A DNA stretch of 64,000 nt from Granulosicoccus sp036478595 (GTDB lineage Bacteria; Pseudomonadota; Gammaproteobacteria; Granulosicoccales; Granulosicoccaceae): assembly GCA_036478595.1 (NCBI GenBank), contig JAZGEF010000073.1, forward strand, positions 181,150 to 245,149. The letters run 5' to 3'. Below are positions 53,201 to 61,133 of this stretch, one piece after another. A program made the translations under genes and the position numbers. The notes under the pieces are model-generated. The model was not told where the DNA came from, did not search any database, and saw nothing but the letters and a program-made list of their open reading frames with translations. The number at the start of each line of letters is the position of its first letter. Positions within the stretch are counted from its first letter, which is position 1.

Positions 53201-56200
53201 TAGCACGTCGTTTGATTACGACGAGGGCGGAAACCTGAGTCACACTAGAAGATCTGGTCGAACCGTTAGCTCGATATACGATGGTCGAAACCGACTAAGG
53301 CTTGTCACTTACCCTGCGTCAGACGGTGACGATGTGATTGCCGCTCCGAGCATGTCGATGGAGTATTTCCTCGATGGAAGTCTAAAGAGCCTAACCAAGG
53401 CAGACTCCATCTGGCGCTATAAATTTGATGAAAATCGAAACAAGGTGGCAGAATCGTTGGAAGTGACAGGTGTGTCGCCGCAGTTGTTTGAATTTTCTTA
53501 CAACTACGATGAGAACGATTCCGTGGATAGCATGACTTATCCAACTGGGTTGTCAGTTGATTTCATGCCAGATGTTTTAGGAAGGCCAACAAAGGCTGGT
53601 GCGTTCGTGTCAAAGGTGCAGTATTTTCCTGAAAGTCGCATCGAATCCATGGAGTATGCCAACGGGCAGGTAGCCAGTTACGAACGAAATTTTGAACAGC
53701 GAAACTCGACATTGCAAGTAGGGCGGGCAGGGCAGTCTATTGCTTTGCGATCATATCAGCGGGATATTTCAGGCAACGTCGATCAATTGTCTGGGCTGGG
53801 ATTCACCACCGAGAAATTTGGTTACGATGGATTGAATCGCTTGACCAGGCGCACTGTTGGTCTAGGAGCTGACGCACCCGAATACAGTATTGGCTATGAC
53901 GAGACCGGCAATATTCTGAGTCGTGAGGCGCCCGAACTAGCCGATGTGCCGCTCGGCTATAACTACAACGAAAACGAGCTACTGACTGAACTAACAGGAA
54001 TTGATTCTGATCCTTTTGTGTTTGAGTATGACACCTACGGCAGCATCAAATCGGATGGGCAGCTACAGTATGTTTATGATGATGCCAAACAGCTGAGAAG
54101 AGTTGAAACTGCTGACGAATCAATACTCTATGATTACGATGGCAATGGTTTACGATATAGCACTTTGCAACAAGGCAAGCAAACCTACTCGGTATACGGC
54201 GCGAGCGGCAGCTTGCTTTTTGAATACACGCCTCTTGAAAATACCGAATCCAGCTATGTATATGTAAATAACAAACTGGTTGCACGAGAAGATATTGTCA
54301 ATGAATTCAGCAACTCTGTAGATTCAGACTCTGACGGGCTATCGGACGCTGCTGAGGGGTCCGCAGATACAGATAACGATGGTATTCCTAATTACCTCGA
54401 CAGCGACAGTGATAACGATGGCGTGGCCGACGGAAGCGAAGGCACCGGTGATCAAGATGAAGATGGAATACCTGATTACCTTGATCCAGATAGTAATAAT
54501 GATGGCGTGTTGGATCGAGATAGCATGCTGACTGATGGAGCTTATTGTATTGATAACCCTGGCTACCGCAACGGTCGTGTGCAAATTCAAGATCAGGAGA
54601 GCGCATCGCTTCGCAACTACTATGAAATCGAACGTTACAGCAGTGATGGTGATCTTGATCGTGATGGTTTAACCAATGGTCTGGATCCTGATATCGATAA
54701 TGACGGCCACTTAAACGAAGTTGAAAGAGCATTTGCGCGCTTTGATTTTGATTGCGATGGTTTGCCTAATTGGTTCGATGTTGATTCAGACAATGATTCG
54801 TGGTCTGATTTTGCCGAAGGAATAGAAGATTTGGATGGGGACAACCAGATCAATCTGGCTGATAAAAATTCCGATGCCAATTCTGGCGGAAATAACAACT
54901 TCAACTTCGCCGACGTCGTCCAACCACCTGAAGAGGCTGTCAACCCAACTGGTCAAGTGGGTTATTTGTACCTTGATCCAGAATTAGATGAATTCGGTTT
55001 TGTGCCGAGAAGAAAAAGGCTGACACTGGGAAGGGAATTCCGGCGTGAGTTTGAAGACTACGACGAATTCTATGTTGCGTTTAAGATTCGCAAAAATGAC
55101 TTGCAATCAATACGCGACGATATCACTGATGAAGGTTTCTCATCCATCAATCTTGAATCGTCACATGTTGCCGTATGGTTTCGCGACGACATAGACTCCC
55201 AAACGACCACCAATGTTAGTCAACGGATGACAGCGCTAACTGAACACTGTTTATATATTGAAAGAGGTATACCGCTCTCAGAGCAGGTTATTGCTGAATA
55301 TGGTCATCTGTTTGATACTGTTTGCGATTATTTTGACATTCCTTATCTTGGTGATGGCCCCGTTGGTTTGGCTCTATCATCTTATGGTAAATGGCGAATT
55401 AGTCCCGGAATACCAACGGCTGATTTGGGCATAAATGACGACGTCGCTGAGTCAGCTATTTGGTACTTCAAGTTTGTAAGCGACGGTGATTATACATTCT
55501 CAGGCGATTTGGAATTTCTCGGCGTAGCACCGGATGAAAATGTACTTGATATGTTTACTGGCCAGCCTATCGAATACAATGGGAACTATCCTCAATACAT
55601 AGAAAATCCCGATTTCGTTCCAGCTACAGACTATGTGTTTGAAGAAACTACTGGAGGCGATGACGATGGGAATAATGAGCCGGAAAATTACCCGCCTTAC
55701 GAAGGCTTCCCAATCTATGCCGAGAACCCAGACGGAAGCTGGCAGCCCTTCAATGCGTCCGCTACGTCTCCATTGGCCGACCGTGTATACGTAGAGCTGG
55801 GAACCTTTAATCTCGATGCGTATGACGACTACAATAAAAATGAAGTGGGGTACAGGTTTGCAGTAGAGGTAGAAGAAATCGAGCACGAATGGTTTCGTTC
55901 GAATAACCTCGGTGTTACGTTCTCCTACAACATTTATAATGGCGATGAGGAATTTTTCGCAGACAATACCCTTGTTGGTTGGGAAGGGGCGAATATTAGC
56001 TACGATATTGCTAATCTGGCAGAAATGCGATCTGCACTCGAGCCCTATCTAGCAGCCAATGCAGACGTAAACTTAATATTTGAGCTAAGCGAACCTGGCG
56101 TGTTAGTTCAAACTCCATGGGATTGGGATCAGGTTGATCCTGACAGTGCGGGACCAGGCGGTAGTGCCCAAGGCAGCGTCAGCTTTATTCGGTTGGCAAG

Positions 56201-58367
56201 CTCCGAAGAGCCAGGTGATACCGGCGGTAATGATAACCAAGCGCCGATTCTGAGCTCCACTTGCTGTTTAGGTTCCGATGGCGTCACCTATCACTATATC
56301 CAGACTAGCGCCGCTGAGGAGCAGCAGTACAGTCAGGTTGGTATTCGAATAGTCACTGAGCTATCGCCGAGCTTTTTCACCGATAGAAATCTAAATGACC
56401 CATTTGGCATCGCTTATGTAAATGGCGGTACGGAATCGCAGCTGTTGTTCGAGATATCAAACTTCAGTGCCATAACAGCTGATGTTGGCACATTTGAACC
56501 GCCGCCGAATACGAGGCTTATTCTGGAAGTCACTTCAGAACCTACGGTTGATGACCCAGGAACAATGACTTTCGTAAGCTTTTACGATTTACCGTTGCCG
56601 TCTGATACAACCTCTTTTGGTGATGATGGATTTCTTAACGACCAGCCTCAGTTGACGTTGCGCAGCCTGGGTGCGTCAAGCCTTACTTTGCGTATGGGAG
56701 ACACCGGTAGTGTCGAGAGCCAGACAGCTACGCGTTTGCGTGACTCCGTGCGGTTTGGTGGTGATGCTGATGGCGATCTCATTCCTGACAGAGTTGAATG
56801 GCAAATCGCTGCGTTTCCAGTAGACACCGATCAGGATGGTACGCCAGACTACATGGATCTGGATTCGGATAACGATGGTATAAGCGATACCGAAGAGGCG
56901 AAAAGAAATTACCTTGACCCGCCGGATTCAGATGGCATGGGCGCGCCAGATTATCGTGATACTGATTCTGATGACGACGGAATACCCGATGCTGTCGAGG
57001 GCGCAATTGATTCGGATTTCGATTCGCTGAAAGATGCCATTGATCCAGACTCTGATGATGATCTGATACCCGATCGAATAGAAGCTGCTTTTGGAATTGT
57101 TGATACCGATGGCGACGGCTTACCGGATCATTTGGATCTGGATGCGGATGGCGACGGCTTGCCGGACGCTTTCGAAGTAGGTATGAGTTTCACTTCTCCA
57201 AACGACAGTGATAGCGATGGCATCCCTGATTATCTCGAAATCGACAGCGATGGCGATGGCTTGACGGACGACCAGGAATTCTTCTTTTTAACCGACACCG
57301 ATGGAGACGGAATTACCGATTTGGATGAGCTAGCTGCAGGATTAGATCCGGCTAATCCAGATGATGCCCTGTCCGATCTTGACGGAGATGGCCTGACAAA
57401 CGCCGAAGAGCTTGTTCTGGGTACAGACCCTGCCAATGCCGATACTGACAATGACGGTATCCCTGACGGCTACGAAGTGGTGAGTGGCTTTGACCCCACA
57501 CAAAACGATGCGCTGACTGATACCGACAACGATGGTGTGAGCAACCTGGACGAATACGAAGCATCGCTGGAGCCGGCAGAAGAAACGCCTAGCGCGAAAC
57601 CAATGAATTTCGTTAGTGTTAATGATTGGTATAACCCTTCATGGGGTGGTGGTCATATAGCTGTATATAACTATGTAGTGACTGAAGAAGATGTGGCTGT
57701 GGCTGACAATTTTGGTTGGCGTATTAATGTTAACTACACAGGTCCTGGTACCATTGCCTCTACATGGATGAATGGCTTTCCTGGTGCTGTCGAATCAGGT
57801 TTTGATGCTAATTTCAATGGGCACTATGTGACTAATGAATCTGTCAGCTACAAACCGAATTTATCTGTTGGCCAGGTTGTTGAGGTGTCAATCAGAGTAG
57901 ATGGTGCGCCATATGCGGAAGCAGATTACGACCCTATGTTCTTCAACCTTGAGCTACAGGATAGCGACAATGAAGAGCCCACTGATTCCGGAAACCCTAT
58001 TGCGGCACTTCCAGAAAACGCTACATTCGGCAATCTCAACAGTTGGTATAACAATGGGTCTAACAGCGGCGGTTATAACTTGATCATCCACTACACGATC
58101 ACCAATGAAGATATGCCTACCGCTAGCGATCAACCGTGGACAATTGTATTGGCATACTCTGGTGCAGGTGCCATTACCAATGGTTGGGTTAATGGATTCG
58201 GTGGTGGCGTTAACAAAACCATAGTAAACAACAACCGTATTGAATATAGTAATGAATCGGTAGGGTATAGGCCAACTTTGCAAGCCGATGACGTTATCAA
58301 TATAGCCGTTCAGATAAATGGTGCACCATTTAGCGAATCTGACTTCGGCATTGAATTTACACAATAA
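50238..58367 (+). CDS. giant secreted RHS/YD-repeat shell protein with TSP3-like and CBM2-like modules, lacking the RHS core
   Basis: 2709 residues. A Sec signal peptide (VLALCLFLAAFSSSFA) opens it. Residues about 30-600 are the N-terminal shell region (FNGRLHLKHTDAAIPGDGGF, typical of RHS starts), and YD repeats run from about 670 to 1345 (YDDRGNTT, YDDLGRITT, YDELGRVVK, YDGLNRLTR). The repeats end at YVYVNNKLVARED (Tyr1340), the strand that normally precedes the RHS core YHxDxLGTP, which is absent here. Instead come calcium-binding thrombospondin type 3-like repeats (from Asp1362, and again about 2173-2446, DxDxDGxxD pattern), an unrecognised region (about 1573-2170), and two C-terminal CBM2-like domains (about 2456-2574 and 2594-2709). 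The core is supplied by the next gene 9 bp downstream. Confidence 0.9.
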   Translation: MRHVVLALCLFLAAFSSSFAEETGLYQLSGLASDRQNSVDETGQSVVDTFNGRLHLKHTDAAIPGDGGFDLPIVRRYVNSQTSEILSRDSTSRVFGYSWEIHFGRIRASGAEPFCLQSAGTEYVNLNPVFQDMMGDQETLVVNNLLENGAGDMTSRSNHRVYCDVGGNMEVTTADGLTYVFGKQIYRKDGSATTTPTQPIPAPTLEQVVFDNHLYATSIRDRNGNTYSIAYSLRVNAEGNVRQEIFTIDSIHKGDSITGPTAATFSYTRPNNSGSEAFAVNVILKRVNIPRVMSIEYEYDEIVIDNLADEIAPYHALTNVSSSGQNGYSWNYSYHSFNGTDANVGNIKSITNPYGGVATYEYQFIRSAFAPNGLGLRAVAKKSLSGYSGVWTYDFDEGVDRPGFDTTTVTAPDGTVTDYIHCNADVTVANSTDVSHIQNCLGLEGVLMEKRIYPNLSAQQTPDEEPTQTEYYTWQLQRTISTQSDIIESLGKSSYFFQDGYYDRSLVQTVIRRDGHYTSTAHYSYDQYGFPGKTVESYGEFSAYAEYVDTDPDNNPNIGSGSLGSGFQRPTLPIPDGFACVGGVLTLLNGDAAIGNVDSSLYCSQSSGGIDGGSGDDDVVAETNVYYFPFDESKYKPSSHRLVSSGYRHIASESSWVIGLQATRVIREDQGSQGNYGVSFGYDDRGNTTTESVNDERTSYEHDAKGNVTLVTDGNFNVTKYSEHVLGVPKIVEQSLVRQGTPGLVEERVIDPANGRISNVTLHVATEADVEEETSDFQTVQYAYIYDDLGRITTTTTPRSSDANISIERDWAQTTTTRGDMVIVEELDNYGRVVQIAIKNADTDVVLRKTYFEYDEFGRPVFESRPFDIENPIYGSRKESGVVTEYDELGRVVKVINTADDSFDQYTFSSRTMEHLDPRKFETTYTYRFFGSPNSGQLMFVDQPEGVSTIMFRHKNGALISVQQGGSQRFYFYGSNFRISEINDPEIGSTSFDYDEGGNLSHTRRSGRTVSSIYDGRNRLRLVTYPASDGDDVIAAPSMSMEYFLDGSLKSLTKADSIWRYKFDENRNKVAESLEVTGVSPQLFEFSYNYDENDSVDSMTYPTGLSVDFMPDVLGRPTKAGAFVSKVQYFPESRIESMEYANGQVASYERNFEQRNSTLQVGRAGQSIALRSYQRDISGNVDQLSGLGFTTEKFGYDGLNRLTRRTVGLGADAPEYSIGYDETGNILSREAPELADVPLGYNYNENELLTELTGIDSDPFVFEYDTYGSIKSDGQLQYVYDDAKQLRRVETADESILYDYDGNGLRYSTLQQGKQTYSVYGASGSLLFEYTPLENTESSYVYVNNKLVAREDIVNEFSNSVDSDSDGLSDAAEGSADTDNDGIPNYLDSDSDNDGVADGSEGTGDQDEDGIPDYLDPDSNNDGVLDRDSMLTDGAYCIDNPGYRNGRVQIQDQESASLRNYYEIERYSSDGDLDRDGLTNGLDPDIDNDGHLNEVERAFARFDFDCDGLPNWFDVDSDNDSWSDFAEGIEDLDGDNQINLADKNSDANSGGNNNFNFADVVQPPEEAVNPTGQVGYLYLDPELDEFGFVPRRKRLTLGREFRREFEDYDEFYVAFKIRKNDLQSIRDDITDEGFSSINLESSHVAVWFRDDIDSQTTTNVSQRMTALTEHCLYIERGIPLSEQVIAEYGHLFDTVCDYFDIPYLGDGPVGLALSSYGKWRISPGIPTADLGINDDVAESAIWYFKFVSDGDYTFSGDLEFLGVAPDENVLDMFTGQPIEYNGNYPQYIENPDFVPATDYVFEETTGGDDDGNNEPENYPPYEGFPIYAENPDGSWQPFNASATSPLADRVYVELGTFNLDAYDDYNKNEVGYRFAVEVEEIEHEWFRSNNLGVTFSYNIYNGDEEFFADNTLVGWEGANISYDIANLAEMRSALEPYLAANADVNLIFELSEPGVLVQTPWDWDQVDPDSAGPGGSAQGSVSFIRLASSEEPGDTGGNDNQAPILSSTCCLGSDGVTYHYIQTSAAEEQQYSQVGIRIVTELSPSFFTDRNLNDPFGIAYVNGGTESQLLFEISNFSAITADVGTFEPPPNTRLILEVTSEPTVDDPGTMTFVSFYDLPLPSDTTSFGDDGFLNDQPQLTLRSLGASSLTLRMGDTGSVESQTATRLRDSVRFGGDADGDLIPDRVEWQIAAFPVDTDQDGTPDYMDLDSDNDGISDTEEAKRNYLDPPDSDGMGAPDYRDTDSDDDGIPDAVEGAIDSDFDSLKDAIDPDSDDDLIPDRIEAAFGIVDTDGDGLPDHLDLDADGDGLPDAFEVGMSFTSPNDSDSDGIPDYLEIDSDGDGLTDDQEFFFLTDTDGDGITDLDELAAGLDPANPDDALSDLDGDGLTNAEELVLGTDPANADTDNDGIPDGYEVVSGFDPTQNDALTDTDNDGVSNLDEYEASLEPAEETPSAKPMNFVSVNDWYNPSWGGGHIAVYNYVVTEEDVAVADNFGWRINVNYTGPGTIASTWMNGFPGAVESGFDANFNGHYVTNESVSYKPNLSVGQVVEVSIRVDGAPYAEADYDPMFFNLELQDSDNEEPTDSGNPIAALPENATFGNLNSWYNNGSNSGGYNLIIHYTITNEDMPTASDQPWTIVLAYSGAGAITNGWVNGFGGGVNKTIVNNNRIEYSNESVGYRPTLQADDVINIAVQINGAPFSESDFGIEFTQ
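57603..58364 (+). repeat. tandem C-terminal CBM2-like domains of the shell protein
   Basis: Two related units begin NDWYNPSWGG and NSWYNNGSNSGG. Both share the layout Y-x-V/I-x-x-x-x-T-x-E-D, W-x-I-x-x-x-Y-x-G-x-G-x-I, WxNGFxG, NESVxYxP and a closing G-A-P. The WxI...WxNGF pattern is like family 2 carbohydrate-binding modules, which bind cellulose or chitin. This assignment rests on pattern memory, not alignment. Confidence 0.6.
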
Positions 58368-58548
58368 GGAGGCGACATGAAAAAAATTAATTTACGCAAC
58401 ACATTTATGATCTCCTTCGCGCGGCGCGCGTTTTTAGTTGCAGCCATGCTTTTGCTCGCAGGTGTAACTCATTCTGCAGAGTTCAAGACGATCACGTATT
58501 ACCATGTGGATGATCTTGGTACTCCGATTGCGGCTACCAATGAAGGTG
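58364..58548 (+). repeat. 185-bp direct repeat, copy 1 (RBS, signal peptide and start of RHS core)
   Basis: From ATAAGGAGG through the first 57 codons of the core-Hint gene to AATGAAGGTG. It matches 61806-61990 almost base for base and at identical length. Confidence 0.92.
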
Positions 58549-59891
58549 GAGACGCCCTTTGGCGAAACTTCAATTCGCCGTACGGTGTGCGCTATACCAA
58601 AGCGGGTCTCCAAAGCGCTATAGGGCCGGAGGGCCCCGACGTCACCTCGACTGGTGAATCAACTGCGATACTCAACAGAATCGGTTACACCGGACACGTT
58701 GAAGATAAGATTGGCGGCAGGCAGCTCATCTACATGCAGGCTCGCTTTTACGACCCAGCCATTGGGCGCTTTTTAAGTATTGACCCTGTTAGGTACACCG
58801 AGCGTAATCCGATGTCATATAACCGGTATGCATACGCTAACTCGAACCCGCTGGGATTTGTCGATCCTAACGGAGAATCACCATTAGAAGTATTCACAGA
58901 AATTCTTCCATCTGCTGGTCGTTCTTTCGGTGGCTTGGCTGCATTGGGTGTTGGCTTCGTCACTGGCGATCAGGCGCTGATGAATGCCGCGATGAACGGT
59001 ATGGCGGCTCAGCAAAGCGAGAATCTGTTTGCACTTGCCTCTCTTGTCGCGCCTCCAGGAGCAAATAAAGCGAGGAAGGCAATTAACTATCGTAAGCAAG
59101 TGTGTTCCTTCGAAGGCTCTACGGAGGTGCTCACCGACGAAGGGTATCTGCCGATTCGTGATCTCAATGATGCTGACACAATCGTGCTGGCCAAAGACGA
59201 GAAAACAGGCGAGCAACGTTGGAAGCCTGTTCTTGATCATTACTGGAATCACTACGAGAAAACGGTTTATATCAGTATTGAAGATATAGAAACTGGTGCT
59301 AGTCAAACCCTTGTTTCAAATACAGTCCACCCGTTTTTTGCGGTCAGAGAAACGCATCGTTCATTAGCGAGCTTAAAGGTTGCATTTAAGCCAAAGGCCA
59401 CAACGCCAGAGCCTACGGTATATTCCGGCTCAATTCCAAACGGTGCCTGGATACAAGCGGCTGAGCTTCAGTTAGGCGATCGTCTACTGAATGCAGATGA
59501 ATCTTGGTCTGTCGTGACAGGCGTTCGAATTGCTAGTAAAGGACTCAGGGCCTTCAACTTGAATGTTGCTGACTTTGATAGTTTCTACGTTCGCGGATCG
59601 GACTCGAATAGCAGCGTCGGGGTTTGGGTTCATAATTGTAATAAAAACGTTGCAAACAGAGTAACACCAACTACAAAGCAACTAGATAAGTTCCAAGACC
59701 AGCTTCAAGAACATGGTCAAAAATCAGTTGAACGATCGCAGCGAAAGATCGAACGCCGAATAAGGGAGCACAGAGAGAATCTGGAAAAATACAAGGAGGC
59801 TGGCGGCCATACTAGTTCAGTGGAACGCGAAATACGGAATTTTGAACGAGAGTTGGAAGCGATTAAGCAGACCCTTGGGGAGGGATCTTGA
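58377..59891 (+). CDS. secreted RHS-core / pretoxin-Hint / toxin-tip protein
   Basis: 504 residues with an own signal peptide (LVAAMLLLAGVTHSAEF). Residues 38-160 are the RHS core that the giant gene lacks: YYHVDDLGTPIAATN, RIGYTGHVEDKIGGRQLIY, RFYDPAIGRFLSIDP, NRYAYANSNPLGFVDPNGE. Next is a Hint autoprotease from Cys243 (CSFEGSTEVLTDEGYLPIRD), block B TVHPFF, to His419-Asn420-Cys421. Splicing chemistry predicts cleavage after Asn420, freeing an 84-residue tip. The tip (about 425-504) is charged and helical (QKSVERSQRKIERRIREHRE ... SSVEREIRNFERELEAIKQT); I know no named family for it. It overlaps its immunity gene by 4 bp. Confidence 0.88.
   Translation: MKKINLRNTFMISFARRAFLVAAMLLLAGVTHSAEFKTITYYHVDDLGTPIAATNEGGDALWRNFNSPYGVRYTKAGLQSAIGPEGPDVTSTGESTAILNRIGYTGHVEDKIGGRQLIYMQARFYDPAIGRFLSIDPVRYTERNPMSYNRYAYANSNPLGFVDPNGESPLEVFTEILPSAGRSFGGLAALGVGFVTGDQALMNAAMNGMAAQQSENLFALASLVAPPGANKARKAINYRKQVCSFEGSTEVLTDEGYLPIRDLNDADTIVLAKDEKTGEQRWKPVLDHYWNHYEKTVYISIEDIETGASQTLVSNTVHPFFAVRETHRSLASLKVAFKPKATTPEPTVYSGSIPNGAWIQAAELQLGDRLLNADESWSVVTGVRIASKGLRAFNLNVADFDSFYVRGSDSNSSVGVWVHNCNKNVANRVTPTTKQLDKFQDQLQEHGQKSVERSQRKIERRIREHRENLEKYKEAGGHTSSVEREIRNFERELEAIKQTLGEGS
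59299..59651 (+). repeat. 353-bp direct repeat, copy 1 (Hint C-terminal half and toxin anchor)
   Basis: It is colinear with 61991-62343 without indels. Its last 78 bp (59574-59651), ending at the CNKNV codons, are identical to 62266-62343. Sequence diverges completely after this point, where the toxin tips begin. Confidence 0.92.
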
Positions 59892-60181
59892 AGAGTAAAT
59901 TAGATGATGCACAGTCCATTATGCAGTTGGCGAAAAAGCTAAAGAAATACAGCTGCGTGTCTAAATTCGATGACAATGAGCCAGAGGCGGAAAGACTAGC
60001 ACACTCATTATCTGATTTCGAACGGTCGTTCAATGTGGTTCTGAAGGAATTATTGCCCATATTGATCAAAGCAGATGGAAACGAGGAGGTGCAGGAAGCG
60101 CTACTGGATATAGGCGAGGAGTTGCGACATATTCTCTATCATATTAAAGACCCAAAATTTTTTGCGTACCTTAATGATTAG
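59888..60181 (+). CDS. putative immunity protein to the first toxin tip
   Basis: 97 residues, helical, acidic in the second half (GNEEVQEALLDIGEELRHIL). No family recognised. It begins with TTG 59888 inside the end of the toxin gene (4-bp overlap), the arrangement expected of toxin-immunity pairs. No signal peptide, so cytoplasmic, as needed to neutralise incoming toxin. Function is inferred from position. Confidence 0.65.
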   Translation: MKSKLDDAQSIMQLAKKLKKYSCVSKFDDNEPEAERLAHSLSDFERSFNVVLKELLPILIKADGNEEVQEALLDIGEELRHILYHIKDPKFFAYLND

Positions 60182-60490
60182 TAGTTCCAAAGGGGGGGAG
60201 ATGAATTTGTTGATGGGTATCGCGCAGTATCCAAAGCAGAGGCAGCCGATATAGCTCAGCATGGTCTCAGACCTAACCCCAATGGAAGGTCTATGGAAGA
60301 CAAATGGTTTTCAGAGACTCGAGAAGGTGCAGAAAAATTTAAGCAGAATTATGGTGATTTAGATAAGGTTGTTGAAGTGAGAGTTCCTAGAGATGTCTAT
60401 AACCGTAGTCATCAGGTTCCAAATATTGACAACACAGGTGCCGGCTTTTGTGTTTCCTGTAGTGATTTGAGCCGGATAGAGGTCAAATAG
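60182..60490 (+). pseudogene. orphan toxin tip without start codon, possible ADP-ribosyltransferase-like
   Basis: The frame begins right after the immunity gene's stop and has no usable start until an internal ATG at 60293, so most of the domain would not be translated. It reads DEFVDGYRAVSKAEAADIAQ, HGLRPNPNGRSMEDKWFSET and VVEVRVPRDVY. The order Arg (GYRAVS), Ser-rich strand, Glu (VVEVRVP) resembles ADP-ribosyltransferase-type toxin tips; this is a guess. It starts at GTTCCAAAGGG, also found just after the anchor of the second core gene. A G7 run there shifts the frame by one base relative to an in-frame PKGGDEF join. Confidence 0.7.
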
Positions 60491-60491
60491 A

Positions 60492-60794
60492 ATGGACGAA
60501 TTAGCAGTGGAGTTCCTGTGGGTTCCACAATGTCTAGGTGGTCATGGAGCAGAGCCTTACGAGGGTATGCGGACGACGATTAGATGGCAAAGATTTCCTA
60601 ATGAGTCTATGCAAAATGCACAGGACGCGGAGTGGTCAAACATTGTTTACTTAAGTGAAAGCCAACAAGGTAAAGCCGTTTGTACGTTAAAGGCTCCTGA
60701 ACTGACTCCAAATAATGTTGATCCTGCTGGCGAATTTGTGGAATTTTTGAGTGGTTACAGGGTTATTGCGATTGGAAGGGTACAGCAAAAATAG
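60492..60794 (+). CDS. putative immunity protein to the ART-like orphan tip
   Basis: 100 residues starting with ATG 60492, one base after the orphan tip's stop. It contains VEFLWVPQCLGGHGAEPYEG, MRTTIRWQRFPNESMQNAQD and ends in GRVQQK. No family recognised and no signal peptide. Position after a toxin tip is the main reason for the call. It keeps a start codon and an open frame, so it may still give protection. Confidence 0.6.
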   Translation: MDELAVEFLWVPQCLGGHGAEPYEGMRTTIRWQRFPNESMQNAQDAEWSNIVYLSESQQGKAVCTLKAPELTPNNVDPAGEFVEFLSGYRVIAIGRVQQK

Positions 60795-60798
60795 TTAA

Positions 60799-61128
60799 TA
60801 TTTACATAAAGGAATTGCTCGAGAATTTGATGTTGCAAAGAGTGGAGACAAATTCAGTAGGGCGCCAAAAAGCCTTCAAGATGAAATGACGTTGAAAGCA
60901 GCTCAAGAAGGGCTAGGCAGTGTCATCATGAAAAACCTCACTGATCCTAACTTTAAAGGAATGGCCAAAGTGGAACTCAAGGTCAAGTCAGCGAATGGGA
61001 ACGATTCTGTCGTGCATTATGTTCGCGATCCCAACACTGGAGGCCAAATGGATTACAAATTTAAAAAGCATAGTACCGAAGGCTTGAAACCTTGGGGTAA
61101 TGATCCTTCAGTACCACCTGGTGGGTAG
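60799..61128 (+). pseudogene. second orphan toxin tip without start codon
   Basis: Again the frame opens just after the previous stop: HKGIAREFDVAKSGDKFSRA then APKSLQDEMTLKAAQEGLGS, KNLTDPNFKGMAKVELKVKS, VVHYVRDPNTGGQMDYKFKK, ending SVPPGG. The ATG at 60886 would skip the first 30 residues. The pattern KNLTDPxFKGMxKxELKVKS with VVHYVRDPxTG is one I associate with C-terminal tips of RHS proteins, activity unknown. The following gene is its likely immunity partner. Confidence 0.65.
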
Positions 61129-61133
61129 CGTTT

